From: Bacteroides ihuae
GTDB taxonomy: Bacteria > Bacteroidota > Bacteroidia > Bacteroidales > Bacteroidaceae
DNA length: 64,000 nt
Assembly: GCF_900104585.1 (NCBI RefSeq)
Contig: NZ_FNVX01000004.1
Location: 62,001 to 126,000, forward strand
Direction: 5' to 3'
How positions within the stretch are numbered: the first letter of the stretch is position 1; the number at the start of each line of letters is the position of its first letter. Positions 9,491 through 18,232 of this stretch are shown one piece after another. A program made the position numbers and the translations under genes. The notes beneath the pieces were generated by a model. It saw only the letters and a list, made by a program, of their open reading frames with translations. It searched no databases and had not been told where the DNA came from.

Positions 9491-9498
9491 TATCTTTG
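9491..9498 (+). promoter_or_regulatory. -7-like box upstream of a strong hairpin
   Basis: TATCTTTG matches TAnnTTTG. No well-spaced -33 TTTG is present (a TTTG at 9475 is too close). The nearest downstream element is a terminator hairpin ending at 9595, not a gene, so it may drive a short RNA of about 90 bases. Confidence 0.35.
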
Positions 9499-9555
9499 CA
9501 TACACAAAAGGTAGTTTTAAATAAGGATAAAGATTAGTTTTTAGGTAACAATTTC

Positions 9556-9595
9556 AAAAAAGGCAATATTGCAATTAGGCAATATTGCCTTTTTT
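9556..9595 (+). terminator. Strong intrinsic terminator
   Basis: The 17-base arms at 9556-9572 and 9579-9595 are perfect complements around loop AATTAG. The arms run from an A tract through GGCAATATTGC and end in a run of six T. It could end transcripts from the Crp gene or a short transcript starting near 9504. The next gene has its own -7 box after it. Confidence 0.8.
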
Positions 9596-9628
9596 CTTCT
9601 TTCACTGTACCATTCGAAATAAATTGTA

Positions 9629-9636
9629 TATATTTG
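9629..9636 (+). promoter_or_regulatory. -7 box for the YiiX-like lipoprotein
   Basis: TATATTTG matches TAnnTTTG. It lies 29 bases before the TTG start at 9666 and after the terminator at 9556-9595, so the lipoprotein pair has an independent promoter. Confidence 0.45.
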
Positions 9637-9665
9637 TTTTTCTCAAGAAATAGCAATTTAGCATA

Positions 9666-10298
9666 TTGAAAAGAACGAAAACAAATCTTATATTCATAGT
9701 AATATTTGCTTCCTCTTTACTCTCAGGATGTAATCACGGCAAAGAAGAGAATAATAACAGGCGTCAATTTCCAGATAGCCTTTTGCAAGAAGGTGACATC
9801 GTTTTCCGACGGGGAAGCGGTTTGGCAAGTAGAGCGATATTAAGTACCGACAGAAGAGGAGTATACTCACATATTGGCATTATAGTAAAGGATAAAGGGA
9901 TATGGAAGGTAGTGCACGCTGTACCGGGGGAACCTGACTTCAAAGGAGATCCAGATAGAATAAAAATGGAAACAATTGAAATCTTTTTCAGCAAGCAAAG
10001 GGCAATATGCGGAGCTATAATGCGAGTAAAGAATGAACCCTTAAAAAGCAAGAACGCAGCAAAAGAAGCCATACGTTTATTAAAAAAAAGAGTCTTATTC
10101 GATCATGACTATAATCTTGAAGATTCGACAAAAATGTATTGCACTGAATTAGTCTATTTTGTATACAAAAAAGAGAGAATAGACCTTTCAAAAGGAGAAT
10201 ATAGTAAGATAAACATACCGGGATTTAATGAAAGATATTTGCTGCCGGGGGACATACAACAAAGCGATAAACTGAATTCTATATTTCATTTTGAATAA
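9666..10298 (+). CDS. YiiX/YebB-like papain-fold (NlpC/P60-related) lipoprotein
   Basis: This 210-residue protein has a lipoprotein signal with lipobox LLSGC and mature Cys22, so it is membrane-anchored. The start is a TTG; no in-frame ATG was seen between it and the upstream promoter. The body carries the permuted papain-fold signature of YiiX-like amidases or hydrolases: GDIVFRRG early, a catalytic-type His in YSHIGIIV, and the Cys in MYCTELVYFVY. Such proteins hydrolyse peptide or lipid amide/ester bonds, but the substrate here is unknown. It is followed 27 bases later by a DUF4878 lipoprotein in the same unit. Confidence 0.8.
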   Translation: MKRTKTNLIFIVIFASSLLSGCNHGKEENNNRRQFPDSLLQEGDIVFRRGSGLASRAILSTDRRGVYSHIGIIVKDKGIWKVVHAVPGEPDFKGDPDRIKMETIEIFFSKQRAICGAIMRVKNEPLKSKNAAKEAIRLLKKRVLFDHDYNLEDSTKMYCTELVYFVYKKERIDLSKGEYSKINIPGFNERYLLPGDIQQSDKLNSIFHFE

Positions 10299-10325
10299 AT
10301 CTTCATTTATTAACCTACAAAAAAT

Positions 10326-10736
10326 ATGTTTATGAAAAATGTTTTTTATTTAGGATTATTTGCCATGACCATGTTTCTGGCAACAGCTTGTTCAAGCGAT
10401 TCTCCAGGGGCAGCCGCAAAAAAATATGCCGGTTATATTCAATCAGGAGAATATGATAAATTTGCAAATGCCATTGTACTTGATGAAAAAGCTAAACCGG
10501 AGGATGTTAAAAAGAGTAAAGAGATGATTGTAGCTCTGCTAAAAGAAAAGGGATCAAAATCCATTGAAGAGAAGGGGGGAATCAAAACCATCGAAATATT
10601 ATCTGAGACAATATCTTCGGACAAAAAATCCGCTCAGGTTGTATTGAAACAAACCTATGGGAACGGAGATACGGAAGACAATAACTTTGATCTTGTAAAA
10701 CAAGATGGTACTTGGAAAATCGTTATGAAAAAATAG
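10326..10736 (+). CDS. DUF4878-type lipoprotein
   Basis: This 136-residue lipoprotein has lipobox LATAC. It resembles the small NTF2-like DUF4878 proteins of Bacteroides: an Ala/Gly-rich entry helix (PGAAAKKYAGYIQSGEYDKF), a lysine-rich middle and a closing beta-strand (LVKQDGTWKIVMKK). The start may be the ATG at 10326 or the one at 10332, which directly begins MKNVFYLG. Function is unknown; proteins of this fold often bind small ligands or act as stress or envelope lipoproteins. It is probably co-transcribed with the preceding lipoprotein gene. Confidence 0.8.
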   Translation: MFMKNVFYLGLFAMTMFLATACSSDSPGAAAKKYAGYIQSGEYDKFANAIVLDEKAKPEDVKKSKEMIVALLKEKGSKSIEEKGGIKTIEILSETISSDKKSAQVVLKQTYGNGDTEDNNFDLVKQDGTWKIVMKK

Positions 10737-10761
10737 AATAAAGAAATAATAAAGAAAAGAC

Positions 10762-10812
10762 ATTCGCTATATAGATTCGAAATTAGCTTTTGGCATGCTC
10801 CGTATAGCGAAT
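10762..10812. terminator. Terminator hairpin between convergent genes
   Basis: The arms ATTCGCTATA (10762-10771) and TATAGCGAAT (10803-10812) pair perfectly. Beyond one mismatch the stem continues with AAAAGA against TCTTTT. A T-run follows on the plus strand, serving the DUF4878 unit. The loop is long (31 bases). Confidence 0.6.
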
Positions 10813-10837
10813 ATCTTTTTCATGCAATAAAGCCAAA

Positions 10838-11716
10838 TTACGCTCTCCGATATTGCTTAGGAGACATACCCGTATAATGCTTAAAGTATTTACCAAAAAA
10901 AGACTGATTTGAGAAATGAAGATCTTCAGCTATTTGCTGAATATTCATATCAGATGACTTCAACAATGCTTTTGCTTCAAGAATCACAAAATCGTCAATC
11001 CATTCTCCTGCAGTTTTACCGCTGGCTTCTTTTACCACCCAAGAAAGATGTTTAGGGGTAAGAAACAGTTTCTTCGCATAATAAGTGACACTCCTCTCCG
11101 ACTTGTATAACGATGTTACTTCATTGAGAAATTTCTCAAAAATTTCTTGCTGACGATTTGGTGCGTTATCCACCAAATTTATATTTGGAGCACAAATGTT
11201 ATATAAATCATAAAAAAGAGACAGTAACAAACCTTGAGCTATCTCTTTGCGGAATATATTATTAGTCATCTTCACTTTTTTCCATAAAAAAGAATGATAT
11301 TCAACCATATCGTCGATTTCTTCTTGAGTAAGATCAATGCATGGATGGCTCTTAAGATAAAGGAATAAAGGAAGAATTTCTTTAAGACGAGGTAGGATGG
11401 TATCCATAAAAACTTTTGTAACGACAAGAAATACACCTGAGAAATCAGACGAGAGACTTACACATTGTACAATCTGATCGGGTAAAATTATGAGTATTTG
11501 CCTGGTCGATAACATATAATCTTCCAGATTGACTCCTACACGGCAATTACCACTTAGGCAAACGGCCAAAACAACCACATCTACTCTAGTAGGATACTCC
11601 AGTAAAGGAATTTCCGTGATATCATTAAATATAGCAAAATTATTATCTATAGAATCCATATTTCGACAAGCCTGTGCCACAGAAATATCCATCATAGGTA
11701 TCGTATTTATTTCCAT
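10838..11716 (-). CDS. AraC-family regulator, paralogue of the one at 17345
   Basis: A helix-turn-helix regulator of about 292 residues. The N-terminal half (about 1-170) is a cupin-like sensing region and the C-terminal 100 residues are the AraC DNA-binding domain (YYAKKLFLTPKHLSWVVKEASG, IAEDLHFSNQSFFGKYFKHYTG, SPKQYRR). The frame extends upstream to a GTG at 11851. I prefer the ATG at 11716 because MEINTIP then aligns with MPKITNP of the paralogue at 17345-18232 and leaves room for promoters before the efflux operon; ATGs at 11722 and 11725 are alternatives. It diverges from the RND operon starting at 11889 and is the likely local regulator. Confidence 0.85.
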   Translation of the reverse strand: MEINTIPMMDISVAQACRNMDSIDNNFAIFNDITEIPLLEYPTRVDVVVLAVCLSGNCRVGVNLEDYMLSTRQILIILPDQIVQCVSLSSDFSGVFLVVTKVFMDTILPRLKEILPLFLYLKSHPCIDLTQEEIDDMVEYHSFLWKKVKMTNNIFRKEIAQGLLLSLFYDLYNICAPNINLVDNAPNRQQEIFEKFLNEVTSLYKSERSVTYYAKKLFLTPKHLSWVVKEASGKTAGEWIDDFVILEAKALLKSSDMNIQQIAEDLHFSNQSFFGKYFKHYTGMSPKQYRRA

Positions 11717-11840
11717 TCCCATCATTTTTGCTGCAAACATATATAATCTTTTCGAAGATGCCAAATGCAAATACCCTAAAAACAGACAAATAGAACAATT
11801 ATAATGAGAACAAGAACTTTTATAAGGAAATAAAAGGTAC

Positions 11841-11848
11841 CATCTTTG
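11841..11848 (+). promoter_or_regulatory. -7-like box for the RND efflux operon
   Basis: CATCTTTG differs by one base from TAnnTTTG and lies 41 bases before the ATG at 11889, in the gap between the divergent AraC gene and the efflux operon. Confidence 0.3.
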
Positions 11849-11888
11849 CACCGCTTATCTTAATATAAATCACTAATAACAAATAGGT

Positions 11889-12914
11889 ATGAAACTTTCA
11901 GCTTACGTGAGTATTGTAATATGTGCCATTCTCTTCTCAAACTGCACAAGAAAAAGAGGCCAATCTGAGACTGATAAAGTAACTACAGTAAAGGTGGTAA
12001 AAGTAACCACAACAGCCATACAAAATGGGAGAAATTATGTAGGAACTGTAGAAGCAAATTCTTCATCGTCTTTAAGTTTCCAAGTAATAGGCAACGTAAG
12101 CAAAGTTTTAGTTAGCGAAGGTGAAAGAGTCACTAAAGGGAAATTGCTCGCTACACTAGATCGAGCAACTTTGCAAAACACCTATAATGCATCACTGGCT
12201 ACTCTAAAGCAAGCTCAGGATGCCTATGATAGAATGAATATATTGCACGAGAGTGGTAGCCTTCCGGAAATAAAATGGGTAGAGGTGGAAAGTAAGCTAC
12301 AACAAGCACAAAGCATGGAACAAATTGCACGAAAAAACGCAAAGGATACCGGATTATATGCGCCTTTCAGCGGAGTAATTGCCCGAAAGAATGTTGAGCC
12401 GGGAATGAACGTAATGCCAGGAGTGGAAGTGATGCAACTAGCTGATATCAATAGTGTAAATATCAAAATAGCTGTACCCGAAAATGAGATTACAGGCATT
12501 GAAAAAAAACAAGTGGCAAGCATATCCGTAGCAGCTTTAGGTAACCGGCTTTTTGAAGGAATAGTCTCGGAAAAAGGCATTGTAGCTAACCCACTGTCAC
12601 ATACTTACGAAGTGAAGATAAAGTTGACTAACGCCCAACAAGAGTTGATGCCTGGAATGGTATGCAGCGTCACATTGAGGAGAATGGATAAGAATCCGGA
12701 AATAATTATTCCGAATAGTGTTGTGCAGTTAAAACCCGAAGGAACACGCTTTGTATGGCTATCAAAAAACGGAAAAGCTACACTCAAGGTAATACAAACC
12801 GGTGCGTTGACGCAAAGGGGTATTATTGTTACTAAAGGATTGGAACAAGGAGATTTGGTTATCACAGAAGGAAACCAAAAAGTGAGTGAAGGAACGAAGA
12901 TTGTAGTAAGATGA
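11889..12914 (+). CDS. RND efflux periplasmic adaptor (membrane fusion protein)
   Basis: This 341-residue lipoprotein (lipobox LFSNC) shows the standard adaptor order. A barrel-sandwich/lipoyl half comes first (GNVSKVLVSEGERVTKGKLLATLD), then a coiled-coil hairpin at about 95-140, the second lipoyl half (GLYAPFSGVIARKNVEPGMNV), a beta-barrel and a membrane-proximal domain ending EGTKIVVR. It would bridge the inner-membrane pump and the TolC-like channel. Its stop overlaps the start of the pump gene by four bases (ATGA), indicating translational coupling. This is the first gene of a three-gene pump operon bracketed by two AraC regulators. Confidence 0.93.
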   Translation: MKLSAYVSIVICAILFSNCTRKRGQSETDKVTTVKVVKVTTTAIQNGRNYVGTVEANSSSSLSFQVIGNVSKVLVSEGERVTKGKLLATLDRATLQNTYNASLATLKQAQDAYDRMNILHESGSLPEIKWVEVESKLQQAQSMEQIARKNAKDTGLYAPFSGVIARKNVEPGMNVMPGVEVMQLADINSVNIKIAVPENEITGIEKKQVASISVAALGNRLFEGIVSEKGIVANPLSHTYEVKIKLTNAQQELMPGMVCSVTLRRMDKNPEIIIPNSVVQLKPEGTRFVWLSKNGKATLKVIQTGALTQRGIIVTKGLEQGDLVITEGNQKVSEGTKIVVR

Positions 12915-15900
12915 AAAAGAAAGCGGGATTTATAGAACTGGCAATGAGATACAGACAAATCGTCATTCTCATCACTTCTTTATTGGTGCTTTTCGGCATA
13001 TATGGATTATATATGATGCCTAAACAGGAATTTCCCACATTTACTGTACGGCAAGGATTGGTAATAGGAGTTTATCCGGGGGCTACATCAGATGAAGTGG
13101 AAGAACAACTAGCCAAACCATTGGAAAACTTTATATTTAGCTACAAAGAAGTCAAGAAAAGGAAAACTTACTCGCAAAGCCGAGATGGGATAGTTTTTAT
13201 TAATGTAGAGTTGAATGACAATATAAAGAACAAAGACGAATTCTGGTCTAAATTCAAACATGGACTGGCTCAGTTTAAAAGTCAGCTACCTTCAGGAGTA
13301 TTGGCTTTGCAAGCTAACGATGATTTTGGAGATACATCGGCTATGTTAATAACATTGGAGTCGGAAGATAAAACCTACAGGGAACTAGAAAAATATTTAG
13401 AAGGCCTTGAGAGTCGATTAAGAAGAATAGATGCAGTGTCAAACTTACGCCGCTATGGTTTGCAAAAAGAACAGATAAGCGTCTACGTAGATCAAAAGAA
13501 ACTGGCTGCTTATGGCATAGGAAGCACTACCCTCAGTATGAGCCTATTTTCACAGGGATTTATCACCATGAGTGGCGCGGTAGACAATTCGCAATTCGTA
13601 GCGCCTATCCATATTGCAAAATCATATAACAGCGAACGAGATATTGCCGAACAGATCGTTTACTCAGACCCACAAGGAAATGTTATCCGCTTAAAAGATA
13701 TCGCTCGCATTGTGAAAGAGTATCCGGACCCGGACTCCTACATCAAAAACAATGGAAAGAAATGCATCTTGTTATCCATGGAAATGCGTGAAGGGAACAA
13801 CATTGTAAAGATGGGCAAGGATGTAAACCAAGTATTGGATGAATACAAAAAGGAACTGCCGAATGATGTGAAAATATATAAGATTACTGACCAATCTCAA
13901 GTGGTAGGTGACTCAGTAAGTACATTTTTGGAAGAACTCTTCATCGCCATCATTGCCGTAATTTTGGTTGTAATGGCTTTGATGCCATTCAAGGTGGCAA
14001 CTGTAGCAGCTTCAACCATACCTATTTCTATCTTTATTTCATTAGGGCTGTTCTATGCATTCGGCATAGAACTTAATACTGTGACATTGGCTGCGCTAAT
14101 CGTAACGCTAGGCATGATTGTGGATAACTCCATTGTTATCCTTGATTCGTATTTGGAAAAAATTGGCGAAGGAGTCTCTCGCTGGCATGCCGCCATAGCG
14201 AGTGCCAGAGAATTTCTCAAGCCTATATTTTCGGCTACACTGGCCATCAGCATCACATTCTTTCCATTTTTATTCACCACAACGGGCATGTACAATGATT
14301 TCTTGAAGTCATTTCCATGGGCCATCAGCATTATTCTGGCTGTATCTCTACTAGTTGCTGTGCTACTAGTACCATTTATGCAGTATTTCTTTATCCGAAA
14401 AGGCCTCAAAACTCAGGAAAAAAAGAAAAAAAGGAACTTTCTCGACTTGATGCAAAAAGGATATGAAAAATTACTTGATTTCTGCTTCATATGGCCTAAA
14501 GCAACATTGGCTATTGGAGTGGGATGCATACTAATAGGAGTCTTACTGTTTGCCAATCTTCCTCAACGCCTTATGCCTATTGCAGAGCGTAATCAATTTG
14601 CCATAGAATTTTATTTACCTAAAGGGGCCGCTATTGAACAAACAGCTGCAGTAGCAGACAGTATGGAGCATATTTTGAAACGAGATAAGCGAGTGGTTTC
14701 CATAACTTCTTTTATCGGAACTAGTTCACCAAGGTTTCACACCACCTATGCTCCCCAATTACCGGGAAGTAATTATGGTCAATTTATAGTGAATACACAA
14801 AATAACAAAGTTACAGCAGAATTATTAGATGAATATAGCGAAAAATACTCCAATTATTTTCCTAACGCACGAGTGCGATTTAAGCAAATGGAATATTCCG
14901 ATGCTACCTACCCCATCGAAATACGCATTAGTGGAGATAGCATTAAAGACTTGAAACAAGCTGCCGATTCGTTATTGAAATGTCTTCGAAAAATAGATGA
15001 ACTGACACTTCTGCGCACCAACTATGGTGAGCAACTTCCAGGCGTAAACATTAAGTTAAATGATGACGAGGCAACCCGACTGGGAATAAGTAGAACTAGT
15101 GTTTCCATAAATATGGCAATGCGCTTTGGGGATGGTGTTCCGCTAACAACAGTATGGGAAAAAGATTACCCGATAAGTGTCGTTCTGAAGTCAGACAGAG
15201 GCACAAAAGAAGCAGACTTTGAAGATATTCCAAATGAATATCTACCGGCGTGGGGAGGTGGAGTTTCAGTTCCATTAAGACAAGTCGCTACTACAGAAGG
15301 CGATTGGAAAGAAGGACAAATTGTACGACGGAATGGAGTACGAACCCTTTCTGTGATCGCTGACGTAAAACGAAATGTGAATGTCACTGCCACCACTGCA
15401 AAACTAAAAGCAATCACAAGTAAGGTAGCTATACCTAAAGGAGTTACGTTATCCTACGGAGGTGCCGAAGAATCAGATAATGAAACTTTGCCTCAAATTA
15501 TTGCAGCTTTGCTTATTGCGGTTGTCATCATATTCTTCATTCTTCTCTTTCATTTTCGAAAGATAAACATGGCACTACTTATTTTGGGGTCAACCACGCT
15601 AAGTTTGTTGGGTGCAGCACTAGGTGTTTGGATATTGGGGTTGGAAGTGAGTATGACTGCGATTTTAGGCATCGTGAGCTTGATGGGTATCCTTGTGCGA
15701 AACGGCATCATCATGCTCGACTATGCGGAAGAACTACGCAGAGAGCAAAACCTTAGTGTTCGGGAAGCTGCTTTGCACTCGGGAAAAAGAAGAATGCGCC
15801 CTATCTTTCTCACCTCTGCCGCCGCATCAATGGGTGTGATTCCTATGATTTTAGGTAAAAGTGCTTTATGGGCTCCTATGGGAACTGTCATATTCTTCGG

Positions 15901-16003
15901 CACCCTGCTGTCAATGGTGCTAGTGGTCACGGTGCTACCAGTAGCCTATTGGATCATATTTAGAAACAGCGACCGAAAGAAGGTCAAAACATTCATTCAA
16001 TAA
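12911..16003 (+). CDS. RND-family efflux transporter (AcrB-like)
   Basis: This 1,030-residue inner-membrane pump has the duplicated RND plan: TM1 at about 15-35, a large periplasmic loop, TM2-6 at about 335-490, TM7 near 530, a second loop, and TM8-12 at about 855-1020. TM4 carries GMIVDNSIVILD, the proton-relay region, with one Asp followed by Asn instead of the Asp pair of AcrB. The matching second-half helix region reads GILVRNGIIMLDYAEE. Such pumps export drugs, bile salts or other amphiphiles using the proton gradient. It overlaps the adaptor gene by four bases and precedes the TolC-like gene. Confidence 0.94.
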   Translation: MKKKAGFIELAMRYRQIVILITSLLVLFGIYGLYMMPKQEFPTFTVRQGLVIGVYPGATSDEVEEQLAKPLENFIFSYKEVKKRKTYSQSRDGIVFINVELNDNIKNKDEFWSKFKHGLAQFKSQLPSGVLALQANDDFGDTSAMLITLESEDKTYRELEKYLEGLESRLRRIDAVSNLRRYGLQKEQISVYVDQKKLAAYGIGSTTLSMSLFSQGFITMSGAVDNSQFVAPIHIAKSYNSERDIAEQIVYSDPQGNVIRLKDIARIVKEYPDPDSYIKNNGKKCILLSMEMREGNNIVKMGKDVNQVLDEYKKELPNDVKIYKITDQSQVVGDSVSTFLEELFIAIIAVILVVMALMPFKVATVAASTIPISIFISLGLFYAFGIELNTVTLAALIVTLGMIVDNSIVILDSYLEKIGEGVSRWHAAIASAREFLKPIFSATLAISITFFPFLFTTTGMYNDFLKSFPWAISIILAVSLLVAVLLVPFMQYFFIRKGLKTQEKKKKRNFLDLMQKGYEKLLDFCFIWPKATLAIGVGCILIGVLLFANLPQRLMPIAERNQFAIEFYLPKGAAIEQTAAVADSMEHILKRDKRVVSITSFIGTSSPRFHTTYAPQLPGSNYGQFIVNTQNNKVTAELLDEYSEKYSNYFPNARVRFKQMEYSDATYPIEIRISGDSIKDLKQAADSLLKCLRKIDELTLLRTNYGEQLPGVNIKLNDDEATRLGISRTSVSINMAMRFGDGVPLTTVWEKDYPISVVLKSDRGTKEADFEDIPNEYLPAWGGGVSVPLRQVATTEGDWKEGQIVRRNGVRTLSVIADVKRNVNVTATTAKLKAITSKVAIPKGVTLSYGGAEESDNETLPQIIAALLIAVVIIFFILLFHFRKINMALLILGSTTLSLLGAALGVWILGLEVSMTAILGIVSLMGILVRNGIIMLDYAEELRREQNLSVREAALHSGKRRMRPIFLTSAAASMGVIPMILGKSALWAPMGTVIFFGTLLSMVLVVTVLPVAYWIIFRNSDRKKVKTFIQ

Positions 16004-16042
16004 ACAAAAACAGTTTATTTACTCATAAACAAATATTGAAAA

Positions 16043-17314
16043 ATGAAAAATAAAATCATCCTGACTATACTCATGGGGATATGTAGTTTTACGCTAGCTG
16101 CCCAACAACGATACACGCTAGAACAGTGTCGCAAACTAGCCCTAGAAAATAATATAAGAGTAAAAAATTCACGCTTGGAGATAAAAAGCGCACATCAAAC
16201 ACAGAAGGAAGCATTTACTAATTTCTTTCCTAAAGTTAGCGCCTCAGGAAACTGGTTTAATGCCAATAAGGCGTTATTGAATATGCAACTGGCTCCCGGA
16301 ATGGAAATATCAATGCTGAAGAACGGTCTCCTAGGTGGGGTTACCGCCACTCAGCCAATTTTTGCCGGCGGACAAATCGTAAATGGCAACAAACTGGCAA
16401 AATTAGGTGTAGAAGTAAGCGGTTATCAAATGGAACAATCGGAAAAGGAAGTCCTACTCACTACTGAACAATACTATCGACAAATAATCTCTTTACAAGA
16501 AAAGCTAAAAACGATCGAAATAGTAGAACAATTAGTTAATAGCTTGTATAAGGATGTAGAGACAGCGGTAAAGGCAGGAGTAAACAATAGAAATGATCTA
16601 CTACAAGTACAACTAAAGAGAAACAGCGTAACTAGCAATCGGCTGCAAGTAGAGAATGGGCTTAGCATCTGCAAAATGTTGTTAGGCCAATACATTGGTT
16701 TGGAACAAGATAATTTCAGCATCGAAACAACTCCTTTTGATGAGCTGTCTTCTCCTGAGATTTACAAAACTGACCACAACTCAGCCTTGATAAAAACGCC
16801 CGAATATCAGTTGCTAAATAAAAGTGTGGAAGCTAGTCATTTGCAAAAGAAAATAGCCGCAGGCAAATATATGCCTACCGTGGGGATAGGTGCTGGATAT
16901 ATGTACGATAATCTAATGGATAAAGATCACCCTTTTGGTATAGTTTTCACCACCATTTCTGTTCCTATATCTGATTGGTGGGGTGGCTCTCATACCATCA
17001 AAAAACAGAATCTACAAACTACAATTGCTGAGAACAATCGAAAAAATTCATCCGATCTACTGATTATTCAGATGCAGAAGCTATGGAATGATTTAACCGA
17101 ATCATACAAACAGGTGAAATTAGCTGAAGAATCTGTTATAACAGCTACTGAAAATGTACGATTGAACACGGATTACTACAAGGCAGGTACGGTAACTCTA
17201 AGTGATCTATTAGATTCGCAAATGTTGCTGCAACAAAGTCGCGATCAATATACAGATGTTTATATGCAACATCTAGTAAAGCAAACTCAGTACTTGCAAG
17301 CAACAGGACGATGA
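16043..17314 (+). CDS. TolC-family outer membrane efflux channel
   Basis: This 423-residue protein has a cleavable signal peptide (ending FTLAAQQ). It shows the duplicated TolC pattern: YTLEQCRKLALENN at the start of each-repeat-type helices, long amphipathic helices at about 90-180 and 310-400, and beta segments (VSASGNWF, VGIGAGYMY). It lacks a lipobox, so it is not an OprM-type lipoprotein. It completes the tripartite pump with the preceding adaptor and RND protein, 39 bases downstream of the pump gene. Confidence 0.92.
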   Translation: MKNKIILTILMGICSFTLAAQQRYTLEQCRKLALENNIRVKNSRLEIKSAHQTQKEAFTNFFPKVSASGNWFNANKALLNMQLAPGMEISMLKNGLLGGVTATQPIFAGGQIVNGNKLAKLGVEVSGYQMEQSEKEVLLTTEQYYRQIISLQEKLKTIEIVEQLVNSLYKDVETAVKAGVNNRNDLLQVQLKRNSVTSNRLQVENGLSICKMLLGQYIGLEQDNFSIETTPFDELSSPEIYKTDHNSALIKTPEYQLLNKSVEASHLQKKIAAGKYMPTVGIGAGYMYDNLMDKDHPFGIVFTTISVPISDWWGGSHTIKKQNLQTTIAENNRKNSSDLLIIQMQKLWNDLTESYKQVKLAEESVITATENVRLNTDYYKAGTVTLSDLLDSQMLLQQSRDQYTDVYMQHLVKQTQYLQATGR

Positions 17315-17344
17315 GTAAAAAATAGGCTATAAGAGTGAGGAGTG

Positions 17345-18232
17345 TTATTCAACGCATCCGTCACTTCTACGGTATTCCTTTGGAGATAATTCAGTATGAT
17401 GCTTAAAATACTTACCAAAAAAAGATTGATTAGCAAAATGAAGTTCCTCGGCTATTTCCTGAATGCTCTTCCCTGTAGATTTGAGTAACGATTTTGCTTC
17501 GAGAATAACAAATTCATCAATCCAATCTCCGGCAGTTTTACCACTCACCTCTTTCACCACTCTTGAGAGGTATTTAGGGGTAAGAAACAGTTTATCAGCA
17601 TAATAGATTACATTTCTTTCTTTACGAAAAGTACTGTTTAACAGATGGAAAAATTGCTCAAAAAGTTCTTCTTTGCGACTTTCATGGACCACCACCTGAG
17701 GCATTTGTTTCTTATAAATATTATATACATCATAAAACAAGGCTAAAACCAGTCCATGAACTATTTCCTTACGACAGTGATTGTCACTTTGCATTGCTCT
17801 TCTGAGCAAAAAAGTATAATAGTCCATAATGCATTTCTGATCTTCTTCGTCAATACTAATGCATGGCTGCTCTTTTAGATAGAAGAAGAAGGGCAATAAG
17901 CCTTTCAATTTGGGAAAGATATTGTCTATGAATCTTTTAGACATCAAAATAATGATTCCCGAAAAATCAGAACTAACCTCAACACTCTGAAAAATCTGCT
18001 CGGGCATAATAAGCATCAGAGACCCCGAGGAAAGTTGTTGTTTCTTCAAATCTATATCCAACTGCCATTTACCCTGCAAGCAGAGCACTATTGCGGCAGT
18101 TTCCAATCTTTCTGGATAATCATACAATGGAAAGTCCTTCACATCATCAAATAAAGCAAAATCATCATCAATAAAATTACTATTTGAAGAACTTCTAGCT
18201 GCTAAAAAATTTGGATTTGTTATCTTGGGCAT
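17345..18232 (-). CDS. AraC-family regulator, paralogue of the one at 10838
   Basis: This 295-residue regulator is similar along its length to the one at 10838-11716: shared SSDFSG, KEIVHGL/KEIAQGL, VVKE.SGKTAG.WID and FSNQSFFGKYFKH/FANQSFFGKYFKH blocks. The C-terminal AraC domain is intact. It converges on the RND operon and ends 30 bases from the TolC stop. Its start overlaps the last 13 bases of the methionine sulfoxide reductase gene, so the two are translationally coupled. Like its paralogue it may control the pump, but that is inferred from position. Confidence 0.88.
   Translation of the reverse strand: MPKITNPNFLAARSSSNSNFIDDDFALFDDVKDFPLYDYPERLETAAIVLCLQGKWQLDIDLKKQQLSSGSLMLIMPEQIFQSVEVSSDFSGIIILMSKRFIDNIFPKLKGLLPFFFYLKEQPCISIDEEDQKCIMDYYTFLLRRAMQSDNHCRKEIVHGLVLALFYDVYNIYKKQMPQVVVHESRKEELFEQFFHLLNSTFRKERNVIYYADKLFLTPKYLSRVVKEVSGKTAGDWIDEFVILEAKSLLKSTGKSIQEIAEELHFANQSFFGKYFKHHTELSPKEYRRSDGCVE

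Noticed and set aside
11717..11851. N-terminal extension of the AraC regulator to a GTG at 11851
   Set aside because: It would run through the divergent promoter region and has no counterpart in the paralogue at 17345-18232.
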